A DNA stretch of 64,000 nt, taken from the NCBI GenBank assembly GCA_030620095.1, contig JAUTXW010003605.1, positions 310,001-374,000 on the forward strand. The letters are read 5' to 3'. Shown piece after piece: positions 1 to 28,010 of this stretch (positions within the stretch are counted from its first letter, which is position 1; each line of letters opens with the position of its first letter). The notes beneath the pieces were generated by a model. It was not told where the DNA came from. It made no database searches and saw only the letters and a list, made by a program, of their open reading frames with translations. The translations under genes were made by a program, and so were the position numbers. The DNA is from Kuschelorhynchus macadamiae (taxonomy: Eukaryota > Arthropoda > Insecta > Coleoptera > Curculionidae).

Positions 1-672
1 GGTATGATTTTTATTTGAGAAAAGCCCAAAACATTTGCTGAATATTTTTTTTTACATTATTATAAAAATATTATCTGGTAAGTACCTAAGATTTCCATTT
101 TCATGAACTTTGGGTATCTAAAGCATTTATTATATTCAAAAATAGCTTTGAACTTCTTTCTTGAATATATTTTGTGTTGTTAAAAATACTAATTTTACTA
201 AGTTTTTAATTTACTGGCAAAATAATGTAGTTAAAGAATAAGCAATGAGCTAAAAGATTGAAATGCCTCTAAAGAAAACGTCCATAAAGTAGATGGCAAC
301 AAAGTGGCTTTAAACGTGCTGCTGGCTTTAATGCGAAAACCAACTCTTTTAAAGACCTAAAATCTTTTTGATTTTTTGGGATTTTTTATGGCTATTTTTA
401 GTTTTTGTAAACTATTCTTGTTTATTTTACTTTATTTAGTAAATTAGAAATGTCCATCTCAACTAAAAAACCTACTACCAAATTATAAAATATACATACA
501 TACGCTCAATCAAATTAAACTAATATACAAAGGCAAAGCATTAACAATAAAATAAAAGTATTGTAAATATCCGCTAAAAAGAATGTCATTATTTATCATC
601 AGATAAATTTCTATATGAGTGATAATAAATATTACTCAACTGCTACAAATTGCACTTTTTAAAACACTTGCC
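1..672. other. AT-rich non-coding stretch
   Basis: I see no coding exon, RNA gene or element end in this stretch. It lies downstream of the last supported exon of the minus-strand serine protease. Confidence 0.5.
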
Positions 673-922
673 CCCGTATTCACTAAAAAGGTTTAAGAGT
701 TAGACCAGGTCTAGTTACCACAGTACTTTAAACTCTTAGTTCGCCAGTTAGGTTTCGATTATATCACTGTCAAAAATACGTAGTATGTAATTGTGACACT
801 TAGAAAAATTATTTGTTCAGTTGTTAAAAATGTCATCTTAAACCTATAACTGTCAAGTTAGACCTGGTCTAAATTTAAACCTCTTTAACTTTTTAACTCT
901 TTAACTCTTTAATGAATACGGG
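673..922. mobile_element. MITE with short terminal inverted repeats
   Basis: The left end reads CCCGTATTCACTAAA and the right end is its inverse with one mismatch (TTTAATGAATACGGG). A second pair of partly palindromic blocks (TTAGACCAGGTCTA / TTAGACCTGGTCTA) lies just inside the ends. At about 250 bp with no coding capacity this fits a non-autonomous DNA transposon. I could not identify a clear target duplication, so the superfamily is unassigned. Confidence 0.6.
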
Positions 923-1217
923 TGTTAATGTTCTTGGAGAATCATATTTGCACCACGAAGTACGCCAAGCCTAGTTGACACTTTATGTTTTTACTTATCA
1001 AGTCTACTAGTTAAATACAATATTTAACCACCAACCCATAGATTGATAACTTTATTTAAATTAGGGCTAATTTATAACACTGTGAATTAAAATCTGCGAA
1101 TTTATTCTAATTTCGATTATTAAAAAAAAATGGAAAACCCTTATTTGATTGTAATGCCTTTTTGCATTCTCAAATTGTATTAAGGCACTAAAAGACTATT
1201 AAATAATCAGTTTTATA

Positions 1218-1333
1218 TTAGTATTTGATTGATCGATAAAGAATACTGAAATTGGATATGCAATCCGATACGAGAACAGCACAGCCACTTATGAATCTGT
1301 ACGCTGCAACAGTCAAACCAACTTGATAAATCT
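1218..1333 (-). CDS. candidate last exon of serine protease 1 (diverged)
   Basis: This is a doubtful C-terminal exon of the protease whose serine exon ends at 1977. The serine exon ends in phase 1, and an AG acceptor here restores that phase. The reading then gives YQVGL, a later GCA where trypsins have the Cys-220 region, and about 20 further residues to a TAA, which is the usual length of the C-terminal helix. However, the usual SWG loop and the closing WI are missing, and the acceptor has no good pyrimidine tract. It may be a decayed exon, a real but diverged one, or chance. Confidence 0.27.
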
Positions 1334-1976
1334 CTTCAATTACATATTGCTCCGCCAAATGACACCCTATTGATCTAAATAGAGCTTTAATGTTTTTAAG
1401 TTTTTACTTTCAGTAAAAAAATGTCCATTCTTTTGTGATGCATTACCTTTCTAAACATTTAGCTACATCATGTAGACCCTTACAAAAATCGAAGCCGTCA
1501 CGTTTATAACGTTTTCAATTTATGAAACCTGATTGATTTAATATTATTTTTAACGAATATTGTTAATCATTTTAGAATATGAGCGTTTTTTTGCTCTTAG
1601 ACAGAGGTTAGAAAAATGTTTTAATTACGTTTTATATGCAAGATTGTACAAATAGTTTGAGTAAATACTTTAGGTACTTAGAGATTATAACATATCGGTT
1701 TTTAAAACAAAAGATTGTAGAAGCTATAAAATATATGAAGTAGCAAAAAGCATAGTAATACAGTACAGAAAAAGTTTATTAAGTAACTTTCGATAAGAGC
1801 TGCGCATAAATCACGTCTTTCAAATTTGAAATAGTGATGTAATTTTTTGATAATAGAACTGAATCACCGCAATATCTAAGCTTAAATGAATTAGGCTGAG
1901 AGAAAAATGTTCTCTCAGCCAATGTGACTATAAACGATCGTGTCCGATACTAGATTTTAAATAAAACATTAATTAC

Positions 1977-18722
<16,746 letters not shown>

Positions 18723-19072
18723 CTAAAAAAAATAAGTACCTATAGGTAACTTTTACTAGAATAAATGAAATTTGTTTTTGTAAATTTAACTGTAAATGTC
18801 AGGCAGTTACAAACCATAAACGATGGTTTAACGGAAATTCTGCGTCGGTAAATCAGGTAATGTTATAGGCAACATGAATGAGCATTGATATTGTTTATTA
18901 TCTATGAAAATTTCAGAATTTCCCATCACTGAATTTTCTTTAGATATACATGAGTTAAGGATAAATGTTTTTTGTTTCTTGAAGAAAACCTATTTATTCA
19001 ACTATACTCATGTAACTAAAAAATTTAGTTGGCTCGCAAAAAAATTCTGAATTATTTGTTACAAAATTTTAG
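18723..19072. other. non-coding gap
   Basis: Intron between the Cys-rich exon and the orphan pseudogene; nothing recognised. Confidence 0.5.
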
Positions 19073-20446
19073 TTATAGGCATATACAATGAATATACAAA
19101 ATACAGATAACAATATATTGTTGGTTCAAAAACACAAATAAATAGCACATTTTTATCATTAATTCTAAAGGTTTGACACTCATTTTGCGCTTCTTAACCT
19201 GCCTTTTGAAAGCAGCCTCTGGGGCATCTCTCGTAATAGTCCAGCAGTAGTCGACTAACATCTTACAGTTCCATTTTCCCTTCTTTTGATTATTGAAATA
19301 TTCTGGTGGAATCTCTCACCGTGTTTGTCACTTACAGCACCACATTTTTCCGAAAAGTAATCCAGACGAGAATCCAGGAAATTGGTACTCAACGACATAT
19401 TACCCTTTAGGTCTTTATAACACAAAAGTTTGTTTGAACCATTTTAAAGGCATTCCAAGCGTCTTTTTCCTTGCCTTGAAGTTTAGAATCGAATTTTGCA
19501 TCTCCAAAAAGGTTCTTAATCTGGGGGCCTACAAATATTTCCTCTTTAATTTTAGCGTCACTGATTCTAGGGAACTTTTCTTTTAAATAACTGAAAGCAA
19601 GGCCTTCTTTGTCCATGGCTTTTACAAAGTTTGTCATAAGTCCCGTTTTTTTATGAAGTAGCGGTACTGAAATCTTTTCAGATGGAACTAATGGCGCACT
19701 GGTTACATTTTTCTTTCCTGGCTCAAAAGAATCTCGGTGGCCAATTTTTCTTTCTGTAGTGATCCGATCAAGCTCGACTGTCCTATTCGCAGAGAAAGCA
19801 GCAGTATTTAGTATAACCTAGATGCATTCCAAGCAAAATCAACACAAATTTTCCATTTCTATATTTCATAATGTATGATCTCCAGTCACAATTTTAAATT
19901 GCTATACGTTTCTTTCATGTGGATTGCAAGACCAATTGGGACTGAAGGCAACTTGTTTCCATTGTAAAGGTGCACAGCTTTAAGACTTACTTTTGAGGAA
20001 TCAATGAAAATCTCCAAACTTTTGGATCATAGTCTAGATTTAAAGCTGCCATTAATTCCTCAATGTTCCTAGAGGCTACCAAATTGTTTTCCATGTTAAA
20101 AATTGTTTAGTTTGCCTTACGGCTTCGGTACAAAAAAACTTTTACTTCATCTTGAAGTAAGTTTCATTGTGGCAATCGAGAGGCCAATAGTTCTACTTTT
20201 TTTTGGAAAATTCTATATTATTTTGTGATGCTTTTTTTTCTCCGAAAAGCCTTTTTTGATATGAGTTGTCAAGCAAAAGTAACAGTCAGTATCGTGGTTT
20301 TTTGGTTCTTGCCAGGTGATAGAAACAGCAAAGGACATCTTACGTTTTTTTCCATTTAGCCAGCCATGAATATTGGACGAACATTTGTTGCAGAAGTTAT
20401 GGTCTCCAACTTTGCAGCCAAAATACAAGTGGTAAGCATTTTTCAT
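19073..20446 (-). pseudogene. decayed copy of a multicopy orphan protein family
   Basis: Pieces in order on the minus strand are DHNFCNKC, SNIHGWLNGKKR, WQEPKNHDTDCYFCLT, VHLYNGNKLPSVPIG in another frame, FVKAMDKEGLAFSYLKEKF, DAKIKEEIFVGPQIK, EKDAWNAFK, GAVSDKHGERFHQN and DYCWTITRDAPEAAFKRQV. I recognise this order from a repetitive family of uncharacterised insect and cnidarian proteins with CYFC, HGERFHQ and DYCWxxKRD blocks; function unknown, probably mobile. At least four frame changes or stops break it. It lies in an intron of the protease gene. Confidence 0.7.
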
Positions 20447-21200
20447 TAAAGGGCTAAGAATACTTTTTGTTACATAAAAGTCACTTCAAATTTTTTACAT
20501 ACATTACATTTACATATCTCGATCAACTGGTGGTTGAAATACAACTAACAATTTAGGATTTACATTAGGTATTTAAACCCTTTATAAAGTACACCTGGTA
20601 TAATAAATCCAGGTATTTCCCATTTAATGGTCCAAAATTTCCTATTCATTAAGGGCAGGTAGATAAATTATCATAATAGGTATAAAGCCGAAACCAACTG
20701 AAACTTTTCAAGGCAGATTGATAATTAGTATAATAAAATAAGTACAATCTTGCTGTTTTAGTCTTGGAAACATTTTTGTTATTCCCCACACAGCATGACT
20801 TCGATGTTAATTCAGTTAAATGAAAAATAGTTGTAGCTGACCATGGAATTTTAAAAATTATAACTCTACAGCTAATTTAAAATATGTCCATAATGAATCA
20901 GCAGTCGCTGCACTTATTTTAATATATTCGTAAAATATAATTTCAAGAAATATCACAAATTTCAATTTAGGTGTGTGAGGAGAAATGCGAAACAATAGTA
21001 TATAATCGAAATTAAATGTTTCAATAATTCGGAAATTGTTTAATTTCTTTGGATAACAAAATCTTTTAAGTTTCCCATATTTAGCTTTAAGAAAGGTAAA
21101 AATGAAAACACCCTTTAAAGACCACTTTTGCAAGATTGACAAAGGAAGTTTCATTATCGATACAACCTTTATATACAGAAATATTTACTATACAACATAC
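20447..21200. other. intronic, no supported gene
   Basis: The minus-strand open frame at 20858-21154 shows no domain or splice context that I trust. Confidence 0.4.
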
Positions 21201-21363
21201 CAGTCACATCTTCTGTATTTGTGCCCAGATTGTTGTTAACGTGTTTTCTTTTCCAAAACTGCTCTTCTGTTAGTTTCCAAAAATTCCATATTCCCCAATT
21301 CGGATGTGGAATTGATATTATAATACAAAAAATAATATCGCATTTTACATAATACATGTTCAT
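21201..21363 (-). CDS. candidate N-terminal exon of serine protease 1
   Basis: The frame opens MNMYYVKC, has a hydrophobic run (DIIFCIIISI) and continues WGIWNFWKLTEEQFWKRK to EDVT, ending in phase 1 at a good donor (CTG|GTATGT). Joining it to the acceptor at 18722 keeps the frame (EDVT-GRVFVTLFGY), which is the main reason to accept it. The hydrophobic run could be a short signal sequence. Whether it is the first exon, or is preceded by those near 22429-22476 and 22693, is unclear. Confidence 0.5.
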
Positions 21364-21493
21364 AAAGCTTTTCTGGTCATCTGTATATCAACATCTGAAA
21401 CACTAGTGGTAATATAAAAATACCAAAAAATAAACAATTTTTTAAATGTTCTGACTAAATGCTCGATACGATTTTTGTTCAATGATTTAATTG

Positions 21494-22096
21494 GTTTTTT
21501 TTTTGACAGCATGAGAAGATATATTAAAAAGGAGACATTTCAAAATTTACTGGTAATAGAAGTTACTTTGAATTCTCAATCCCAGTTCAAAGGAGTGTTA
21601 TCAAAAAATCTCCCCACAGATGTATATTTATTGCTTTTCTTATTTATTTCTTTTATAGTATTCAGGTGTAATTTTAAAACTTTAGTTACCGTCGAATTCC
21701 AACGGGATCCTATTCATATTTATTTATTATATGTATGGTTTATATGAGGAACTCTAAACTTCTATTAAACAGGTTTTACAAGTTGGAGAACACTATATAT
21801 TTCGTATTTTTATTTCTTTTAAAATAAAAGTTTTAAAGTATATAACTCTAGGATTTTATAACTTCTCCGTATACTTTCGACTAAACTTCATCTTTAAAAA
21901 GCAACACCGTTACTTTTTAGTATTAGCGTTTTTACTTTCCCGTGTTGGAAAATATGTTTTTAAAAGAGGCAGAAAACCATTTAAACGAGAATTTTTATAC
22001 AAATGAGTATATGATAAATATTAACCTGAAGATAAATCTACAGAGCTTCGTTATTGGAAGTAACATCATTTTTACAAGCGTATTTGTTATAAATTT
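21494..22096 (+). repeat. 600-bp direct duplication, copy 1
   Basis: It matches 22910-23505 from TTTTTTTGACAGCATGA through GCGTATTTGTTATAAATTT. Both copies contain ACCGTCGAATTCCAACGGGA and TTTTTACTTTCCCGTGTTGG, and both run into (TA)n arrays. Identity is high (small substitutions and a short deletion). Confidence 0.9.
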
Positions 22097-22103
22097 TTTT
22101 CGA

Positions 22104-22203
22104 AGCTTCGAAAATGCCAAATGTGATTTTGGCGAAACGTCAGCAAAACTGTTCTTTTCAGAACGACAGTAATGAACGGATGTACACCCGGAATGAAAAC
22201 GAA

Positions 22204-22206
<3 letters not shown>
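22104..22206 (+). repeat. interspersed repeat block, second copy
   Basis: Second copy of the GGCGAAACGTCAGCA block described at 17030-17150, lying between duplication copy 1 and a (TA)n array. Confidence 0.6.

Positions 22207-22279
<73 letters not shown>
22207..22279. repeat. (TA)n microsatellite
   Basis: About 73 bases of TA. Confidence 0.95.
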
Positions 22280-22281
<2 letters not shown>

Positions 22282-22428
22282 GTTAGGCTAATTAAGTAAA
22301 TAAATAAATGTATGTTTTTTTACGGACCAGCAATTTTCAGTTAAATATAATTCTGTTATATTAAATTGAGGCATAGAAAATTTATAAATTGACCGAAATC
22401 TTTTAGAATAGATTAAAATTATACTTAC

Positions 22429-22476
22429 CAGCTCCAAAAATCGACAACTATACATTCTGGATCAATCGGAAGGATT
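22429..22476 (-). CDS. candidate 48-bp exon upstream of serine protease 1
   Basis: Strong splice signals flank it on the minus strand (CTCTTACAG acceptor, CTG|GTAAGT donor). Only one frame is open: ILPIDPECIVVDFWS, phase 2 at both ends. It has no match that I recognise. It could belong to the protease N-terminus or to an unrelated transcript; the phase does not obviously fit the exon at 21201. Confidence 0.35.
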
Positions 22477-22498
22477 CTGTAAGAGATTGAGATGAATT

Positions 22499-22549
22499 GT
22501 TAAAGTCCTAGTAAAACAACATAAGCTATTGTTTTACTAGGACTTTAAC
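22499..22549. repeat. perfect 21-bp-arm hairpin
   Basis: GTTAAAGTCCTAGTAAAACAA is followed after nine bases by its exact inverse ending in GACTTTAAC, and half of it is repeated again just to the right (TTGTTTTACTAGGA, 22558-22571). Confidence 0.85.
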
Positions 22550-22559
22550 ATAAGCTGTT

Positions 22560-22695
22560 GTTTTACTAGGAATAATCTTGTTTTTTTGACCGACATGTAT
22601 TTTTCGAATGTCATTGGTGGAGCAGAAGAACAATCAGAAAGTAAAACAGCTTTTAAAAATACGACTATCTTTAATAGTAGCATTTTCTTGCCCAT
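22560..22695 (-). CDS. candidate signal-peptide exon
   Basis: From the Met at 22693-22695 the frame reads MGKKMLLLKIVVFLKAVLL and then SDCSSAPP, a good signal peptide with a cleavage site near Ser/Ala. It would fit the start of a secreted protein such as protease 1. However, its donor is unclear: the best GT lies in the repeated TCCTAGTAAAAC unit and gives a phase that does not match the 48-bp exon. Treat as tentative. Confidence 0.28.
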
Positions 22696-22909
22696 TTGCA
22701 GACGAGTTGCACTATAGTTGTAGAAAATAATCTCTCTAATATTATGATCACCCTCATTACGCTTCAATATAGAAAAAAATGTGATTATTTATTTCTATTT
22801 TAAAAAAATTGATTAGTAATTCAGATTTGTAGAATAGTATAAATTATCATTGCCCGCATGTTGTTATTATTTATCATAGGAATCAACATTTTATATAAAT
22901 TAGGTGCAG

Positions 22910-23505
22910 TTTTTTTTTGACAGCATGAAAAGTTATATTGAAAAGGAGACATTTCAAAATTTACTGCTAATAGAAGTTACTTTGAATTCTCAATCCCAGT
23001 TCAAAGGAGTGTTATCAAAAAATCTCCTCACAGATGTATATTTATTGCTTTTTTTATTTATTTCTTTTATAGTATTCAGGTGTAATTTTAAAACTTTAAT
23101 TACCGTCGAATTCCAACGGGATCCTATTCATATTTATTTATTATATATATGGTTTATATGAGGAACTCTAAACTTCTATTAAACAGGTTTTTCAAGTTGG
23201 AGAACACTATATATTTCGTATTTTTATTTATTTTAAAATAAAAGTTTTAAAGTATATAACTGTAGGATTTTATAACTTCTCCGTATACTTTCGACTAAAC
23301 TTCATCTTTAAAAAGCAACACCGTTACTTTTTAGTATTAGCGTTTTTACTTTCCCGTGTTGGAAAATATGTTTTTAAAAGAGGCAGAAAACCATTTAAAC
23401 GAGAATTTTTATGATAAATAGTTGCGTCTACAGTTGAAGATAGATCTACAAAGCTTCGTTATTGGAAGTAACATCATTTTTACAAGCGTATTTGTTATAA
23501 ATTTA
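22910..23505 (+). repeat. 600-bp direct duplication, copy 2
   Basis: Second copy of the segment at 21494-22096, about 1.4 kb downstream and in the same orientation; it also ends against a (TA)n tract. Confidence 0.9.
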
Positions 23506-23512
23506 AATATAC

Positions 23513-23665
<153 letters not shown>

Positions 23666-23775
23666 AAATAAATTAAAATTTAAATAAATCTTATAATAAA
23701 ATTAAAAATTTTAAAAACCAGGCAGTAATAAATTGTGCCAAAAAGTGGGAAATAAACTTGAAATATATATATATA

Positions 23776-25212
23776 CTAGCTGACCCGGCAAACGTTGTTT
23801 TGCCATACACAATAGGAAATGTTTTTAAAAGTATCTGACACTATAAGTGTGTGGGAATTTGAAAGAGTAATGAAGCTTTGTAGACAATTGAAGCATACTT
23901 TATTTAAGTTAATATAGTAATCTTTATTAAAATACCAAATATATTAAATTACAGATTTTGATAGCTTGACACTACTACTAATTATTATGGCATTTAAAAA
24001 ATAAACAAAGATTATTCTCTCAGCGCAATGGAGTGTACAATATTTTTGGTCAGTCCGTCTATTACGGTTCATGAGATATAGCCTGGTGACAGACGGACGG
24101 ACGGACAGCAGACTCTTAGTAATAGGGTTCCCGTTTTTACCCTTTGGGTACGGAACCCTAAAAACCGCTGTCGATGGAATAGCTACTTCAACATCATAAA
24201 ACCCCTTCATAAAATAAATTTATTAAATGTCTTGAATTTTTTGTTCAATTGCAAAGTGAGTCCTAAAATTGAAATTAACACTCTCATAAAATATATTACT
24301 CATTTTTTTCGCTGTTAGAATATATTTATTTCAACCCTCTCTTTCAATTTGGTAACTCAACTCCTTCAAAAGTTAACGTTTAAAACAGATAATTTGGATA
24401 AATTTTATTTAGCAAAACAACTGTCCATCACTTTATTTCCACAAAATGTTAAAGAATAATAAATTACATACCTTTAAAGTAAGGGCGTTGTTGGCACAAA
24501 ATAAATGTCTATTATTAATTATTAACTGAACTGAAGTAAATTAACTTGAGAGGCGTATCAGTCGAGACACAATTAAAACAAAAAAATATATTGAAAACAA
24601 AACAATACAGGTTTCATCCTGTCTGAGTACTCCGTAGAGTTGATTTGATACTTGCGCAGGCGCGTATAACCCGTGTATGTGGGGTTGCGGTTGCGTTGCT
24701 GTACGGGAAATTCAATTCAAAATGATTTATTTATGCGGGACCGCCAGCTAAATCAATAAATATTTTTAATAACATAAAAGAACAAAAATAATTTTCTTTA
24801 AAAAAAAACCTGAAACTAAATATGTAATACCGGATTTTTAAGGAAATATAAAAAAAATGTGGTAGAAAATAAAAAAAAAAGTAGTTTACAACGGGACTCG
24901 AAAAAATTGTAAATAACGTGAATAATACAAAAATAGCTATTAAAAAATAGGGGTTGATGGTAGAAGGGTGAAAATTTAGGGTTGTATGTATTTTTTAATG
25001 CTGAATCGTGAAAAAATAAAAACAAACAATTTTGTCCAAAAATTAAAAAAAAATTTTTGGGGTGAACCACCCTTAATTTTTAGGGGTGTGAAAAATAAAT
25101 GTTGGCCGATTCTCAGACCTACCCAATAAGCACAGAAAATTTTATGAAAATCGGTTTAGCCGTTTCGGAGGAGTTTGGTAACCAACACCGTGACACGAGA
25201 ATTTTATATATT

Positions 25213-25215
<3 letters not shown>
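23776..25215 (-). mobile_element. non-autonomous Helitron with intact ends
   Basis: Read on the minus strand it starts TCTAATATATAAAATTCTCG and ends GCCGGGTCAGCTAG, followed by T and preceded by A. That is, it has a 5' TC, a 3' CTAG with a GC-rich hairpin just inside, and insertion between A and T with no target duplication, all diagnostic of Helitrons. Inside is a block with repeated GGAC (CAGACGGACGGACGGACAGC) and TTTGGGTACGGAACCCTAAA, shared by many insect Helitron relatives. No Rep/helicase frame is present, so it needed an outside source. It sits in a (TA)n array. Confidence 0.85.

Positions 25216-25262
<47 letters not shown>
25216..25262. repeat. (TA)n microsatellite
   Basis: About 46 bases of TA flanking the Helitron 5' end. 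Confidence 0.93.
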
Positions 25263-25264
<2 letters not shown>

Positions 25265-25283
25265 ATGTATGATAATACATATA

Positions 25284-25968
25284 CAGGGTGGAACATTCAA
25301 CTTAAATATATTTAATAACTTTAAAACTGTTCATAATTTCACAAAAATGCCATTTTATCCGTCAAGTTAAATTATTTGTCTCTGGATCTTTTGGTAATAA
25401 CTGGGTATGAGTTATGATGTCATACAATTTTTTAATGCAACACCCTGTATATTGCTTTTTAAATCACTGGAATATGCCAAGCCTATTATATGTTACAGGT
25501 TCTATACCTAAATTCAACTGTTTTCGGGTAAATGGCGTCTCAAAATTGACATTTTGGTCTTTTTAGGGTCCTCTATCGGCTAAACGGTTAAACTTAAAAT
25601 AAAATGGTTGACACTTCCACATCTAAACTTTTTAAAATCTACTAAGTGACATAGTCATCCAATAGATTTAAAAAAATTGGGATACGAACGTGCAAGTCAT
25701 TCCGTTCTAAAATTTACCGTTTGGTTGATAAAGAGCCAAAAATTGTTCAACATAACAATTTTAAGACGTCGTTTCCTCAAAACATTTGAATTTAGATATA
25801 AGACGTATGACATAAAATATGTATGGATTTTTCCAATTATTTAAAAAGCAATTAACTGGGTGTTGCATTAAAAAGTGTGTCATAACTCACAAACTAATAA
25901 ATCAATTTTACGAAATTATGGAAAGTTTTTAAGTTATTGAATGTATTCAAGTTAAATATTCCACCCTG
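25284..25968. mobile_element. 685-bp foldback MITE, mariner-type ends
   Basis: TA|CAGGGTGGAACATTCAACTT at the left is mirrored by AAGTTAAATATTCCACCCTG|TA at the right. The arms stay complementary inward (TGCAACACCCTGTATATTGC region against ATTAACTGGGTGTTGCATTA). TA flanks and the CAGGGTG end place it with the mariner-like elements, but it has no coding capacity. Confidence 0.85.
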
Positions 25969-26107
25969 TAAATATTTATTACGTGGAAAAAGTCGCAAAT
26001 AGTACTACCTGTTTTCTTCACCTAATTAGCATCCCTAATGTGGTCTAAAATTTATTGTTATAAATTTACGTTATACTTTTGTTCCTAAACATATTAATTA
26101 ATTAAAA

Positions 26108-26480
26108 TTATAATTTGCGCTCTTAAACACCCCCAGATACCGATTTTGACTCCAATATGTATAGATGGAAAAATTTGTTCGACATGTTGACGCCGCTGTA
26201 TTGAAATTTTAAATGTAAAAATTATAATATGCACTCTTAAAGAGAGTCAAATACCTACTGATAGCAGTCCAATCTGTGCTAATATTAAAATTTGTTCGCA
26301 ATGTTGACATTGTGGATAATATTGACTAAAAATATATAACTCTAAAATACTACCCAGGCATCCAGTACCGATTTTCGGGCGAATCTGCACCAACGCAAAA
26401 ATTCATTGGACATGTTAGCGGTATCATTTTGAAATCTTGAATGAAAATTCATAATATGCACTCTAAAATACTGATTTTTT
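26108..26480. repeat. diverged tandem repeat, about 112-bp unit
   Basis: TTTGCGCTCTTAAA, ATGCACTCTTAAA, AACTCTAAAATA and ATGCACTCTAAAATAC recur at roughly 112-base spacing (about 26115, 26228, 26338 and 26455). Blocks such as ACCGATTTT and AAATTTGTTCG are shared between units. Confidence 0.65.
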
Positions 26481-27438
26481 TTGCCTAAGCGCGGCCACAA
26501 CCTTTTCCACATCTCTGTATCTTCTGGGTTTTGCATATCGATAGATATTAATTAAAACTAAGCCATATTTTTGAGCAAGCAATAATTTCCAATTGTTATC
26601 AATGCGATAATACACAAAAAAATTTCTACATGATGATAGCTAAAAATTAAAATTTTATTTATTTTTACATTTATCTTGTAAATTAAATAAGGTAGGCTTT
26701 TTGGACCTACCTGTATAGGTATAAGAAAAACTGAACAAAAAAAACTCTTTAGTACTAATATTAGAACAACCACTCTTTCTACTACTAAAAGGTTTTTTTA
26801 GAACTATTTTATTAACTCGATATTTTTATCAGTGCGGTTAGTCTGTCGATCACGTCAGTAACAAAATCAGATTTTCTTAGAGCAAATATGTAAAAATATA
26901 CGTACATTGAGTTCTAATTACTAAACATATTTCCATTTCAGCAGGATGGTATAGCAAAGTTACTATCTCAGTTTATGAATACTCTCTTCAAAACAGTTAC
27001 CCGATTGCGTATTTACGAAACACCGAATTCACCAAAATATGTTTGTACTAAAAACTAAACTGTTGTTTACTGACTGCTTATAACAGTACTTGGCGAAAAG
27101 ATGGACTGAGCTAACGGCTTCTTCTTAATAAAGAATGTTGGTCGACTTATGTGTATAATGTGCAGAAGGAAGTATGATGATATGCATCGTGTATATTCGA
27201 AGAATAGTGAAGGTGTTGAATAAATTCTCTTCTCCTTAAATAAAGATGCAACTAGAAACCATGACGAGTATAGTCTTGATGTCATATATCCGGGAGCAAA
27301 ATATAATCCAGTAGGACTTTTATTATTATTTACTTTTCAACTAATGCCGAAACAGATATTTACGAAAAGTAATATTTTGTGTAACTACTGATTTTCTTCG
27401 GGACAAGGTTTCTTTCATGCACATTTTTTTCTAATTTT
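26481..27438. other. non-coding gap
   Basis: Nothing recognised. Short open frames here overlap on both strands without supporting signals. Confidence 0.4.
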
Positions 27439-28010
27439 GACCATTCAGAAATATTTTTAAAATAATAAAGTACACAGAAAACCCATCAGAATTATATATT
27501 TTTAACTCTACATTACCAGTTACGAAAAATGTTATTTATGGAACCGACATTCAAACAAAGGAATCTGAAGAAATTACTATAACGCCATATAAGGTCAATG
27601 GTGATAATATGATGTCAAAGAGAAGCAACCTGTTAACATCAGCTAATAAATTGGTCAATGCGACTAATTGTACTTTTATGGAACGAAATTTCTGCGCCCT
27701 TGTCTGTTGGTATTCACAGACAACAGCAATAAAAATTTTCGGGTGGTTTACATGACTCACATGACCATTCCTCGAAAAAAGATATTAAGTGTTGAAATCT
27801 ACTGATGAGCAATTATTAGACAATCATCCTACAGACGTTGTACTGAAAGAGCGCGTATCACGCTGACTAAAGAAACAAAAAAGGACAATTTTTCTAAACA
27901 AGAACCACCCATCCCGAGGGAAAAAATCTCCATCACAGAAAAATGTATAGACGAAGTTAAATCAGACTTCACCATTTTCAGCACGGTTAACAAGAGTGAC
28001 CCACCCTAGT
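27439..28010 (+). pseudogene. unassigned decayed open frame
   Basis: After a good acceptor-like ACCATTCAG a frame without an initiating Met runs for about 100 codons (containing SELYIFNSTLPVTKNVIYG and SEEITITPYKVNGDN). It is then picked up in shifted frames (DEQLLDNHPTDVVLKERV, and EPPIPREKISITEKC) to 28010. The composition is coding-like but I recognise no family. A TATA box (GGTATAAAAGGA) follows at about 28047, so the end of an LTR retroelement is one possibility and an exon of an unknown gene another. Confidence 0.3.

Noticed and set aside
26108..26480. CRISPR-like array
   Set aside because: Long diverged units in an animal genome, without constant repeats separated by unique spacers.
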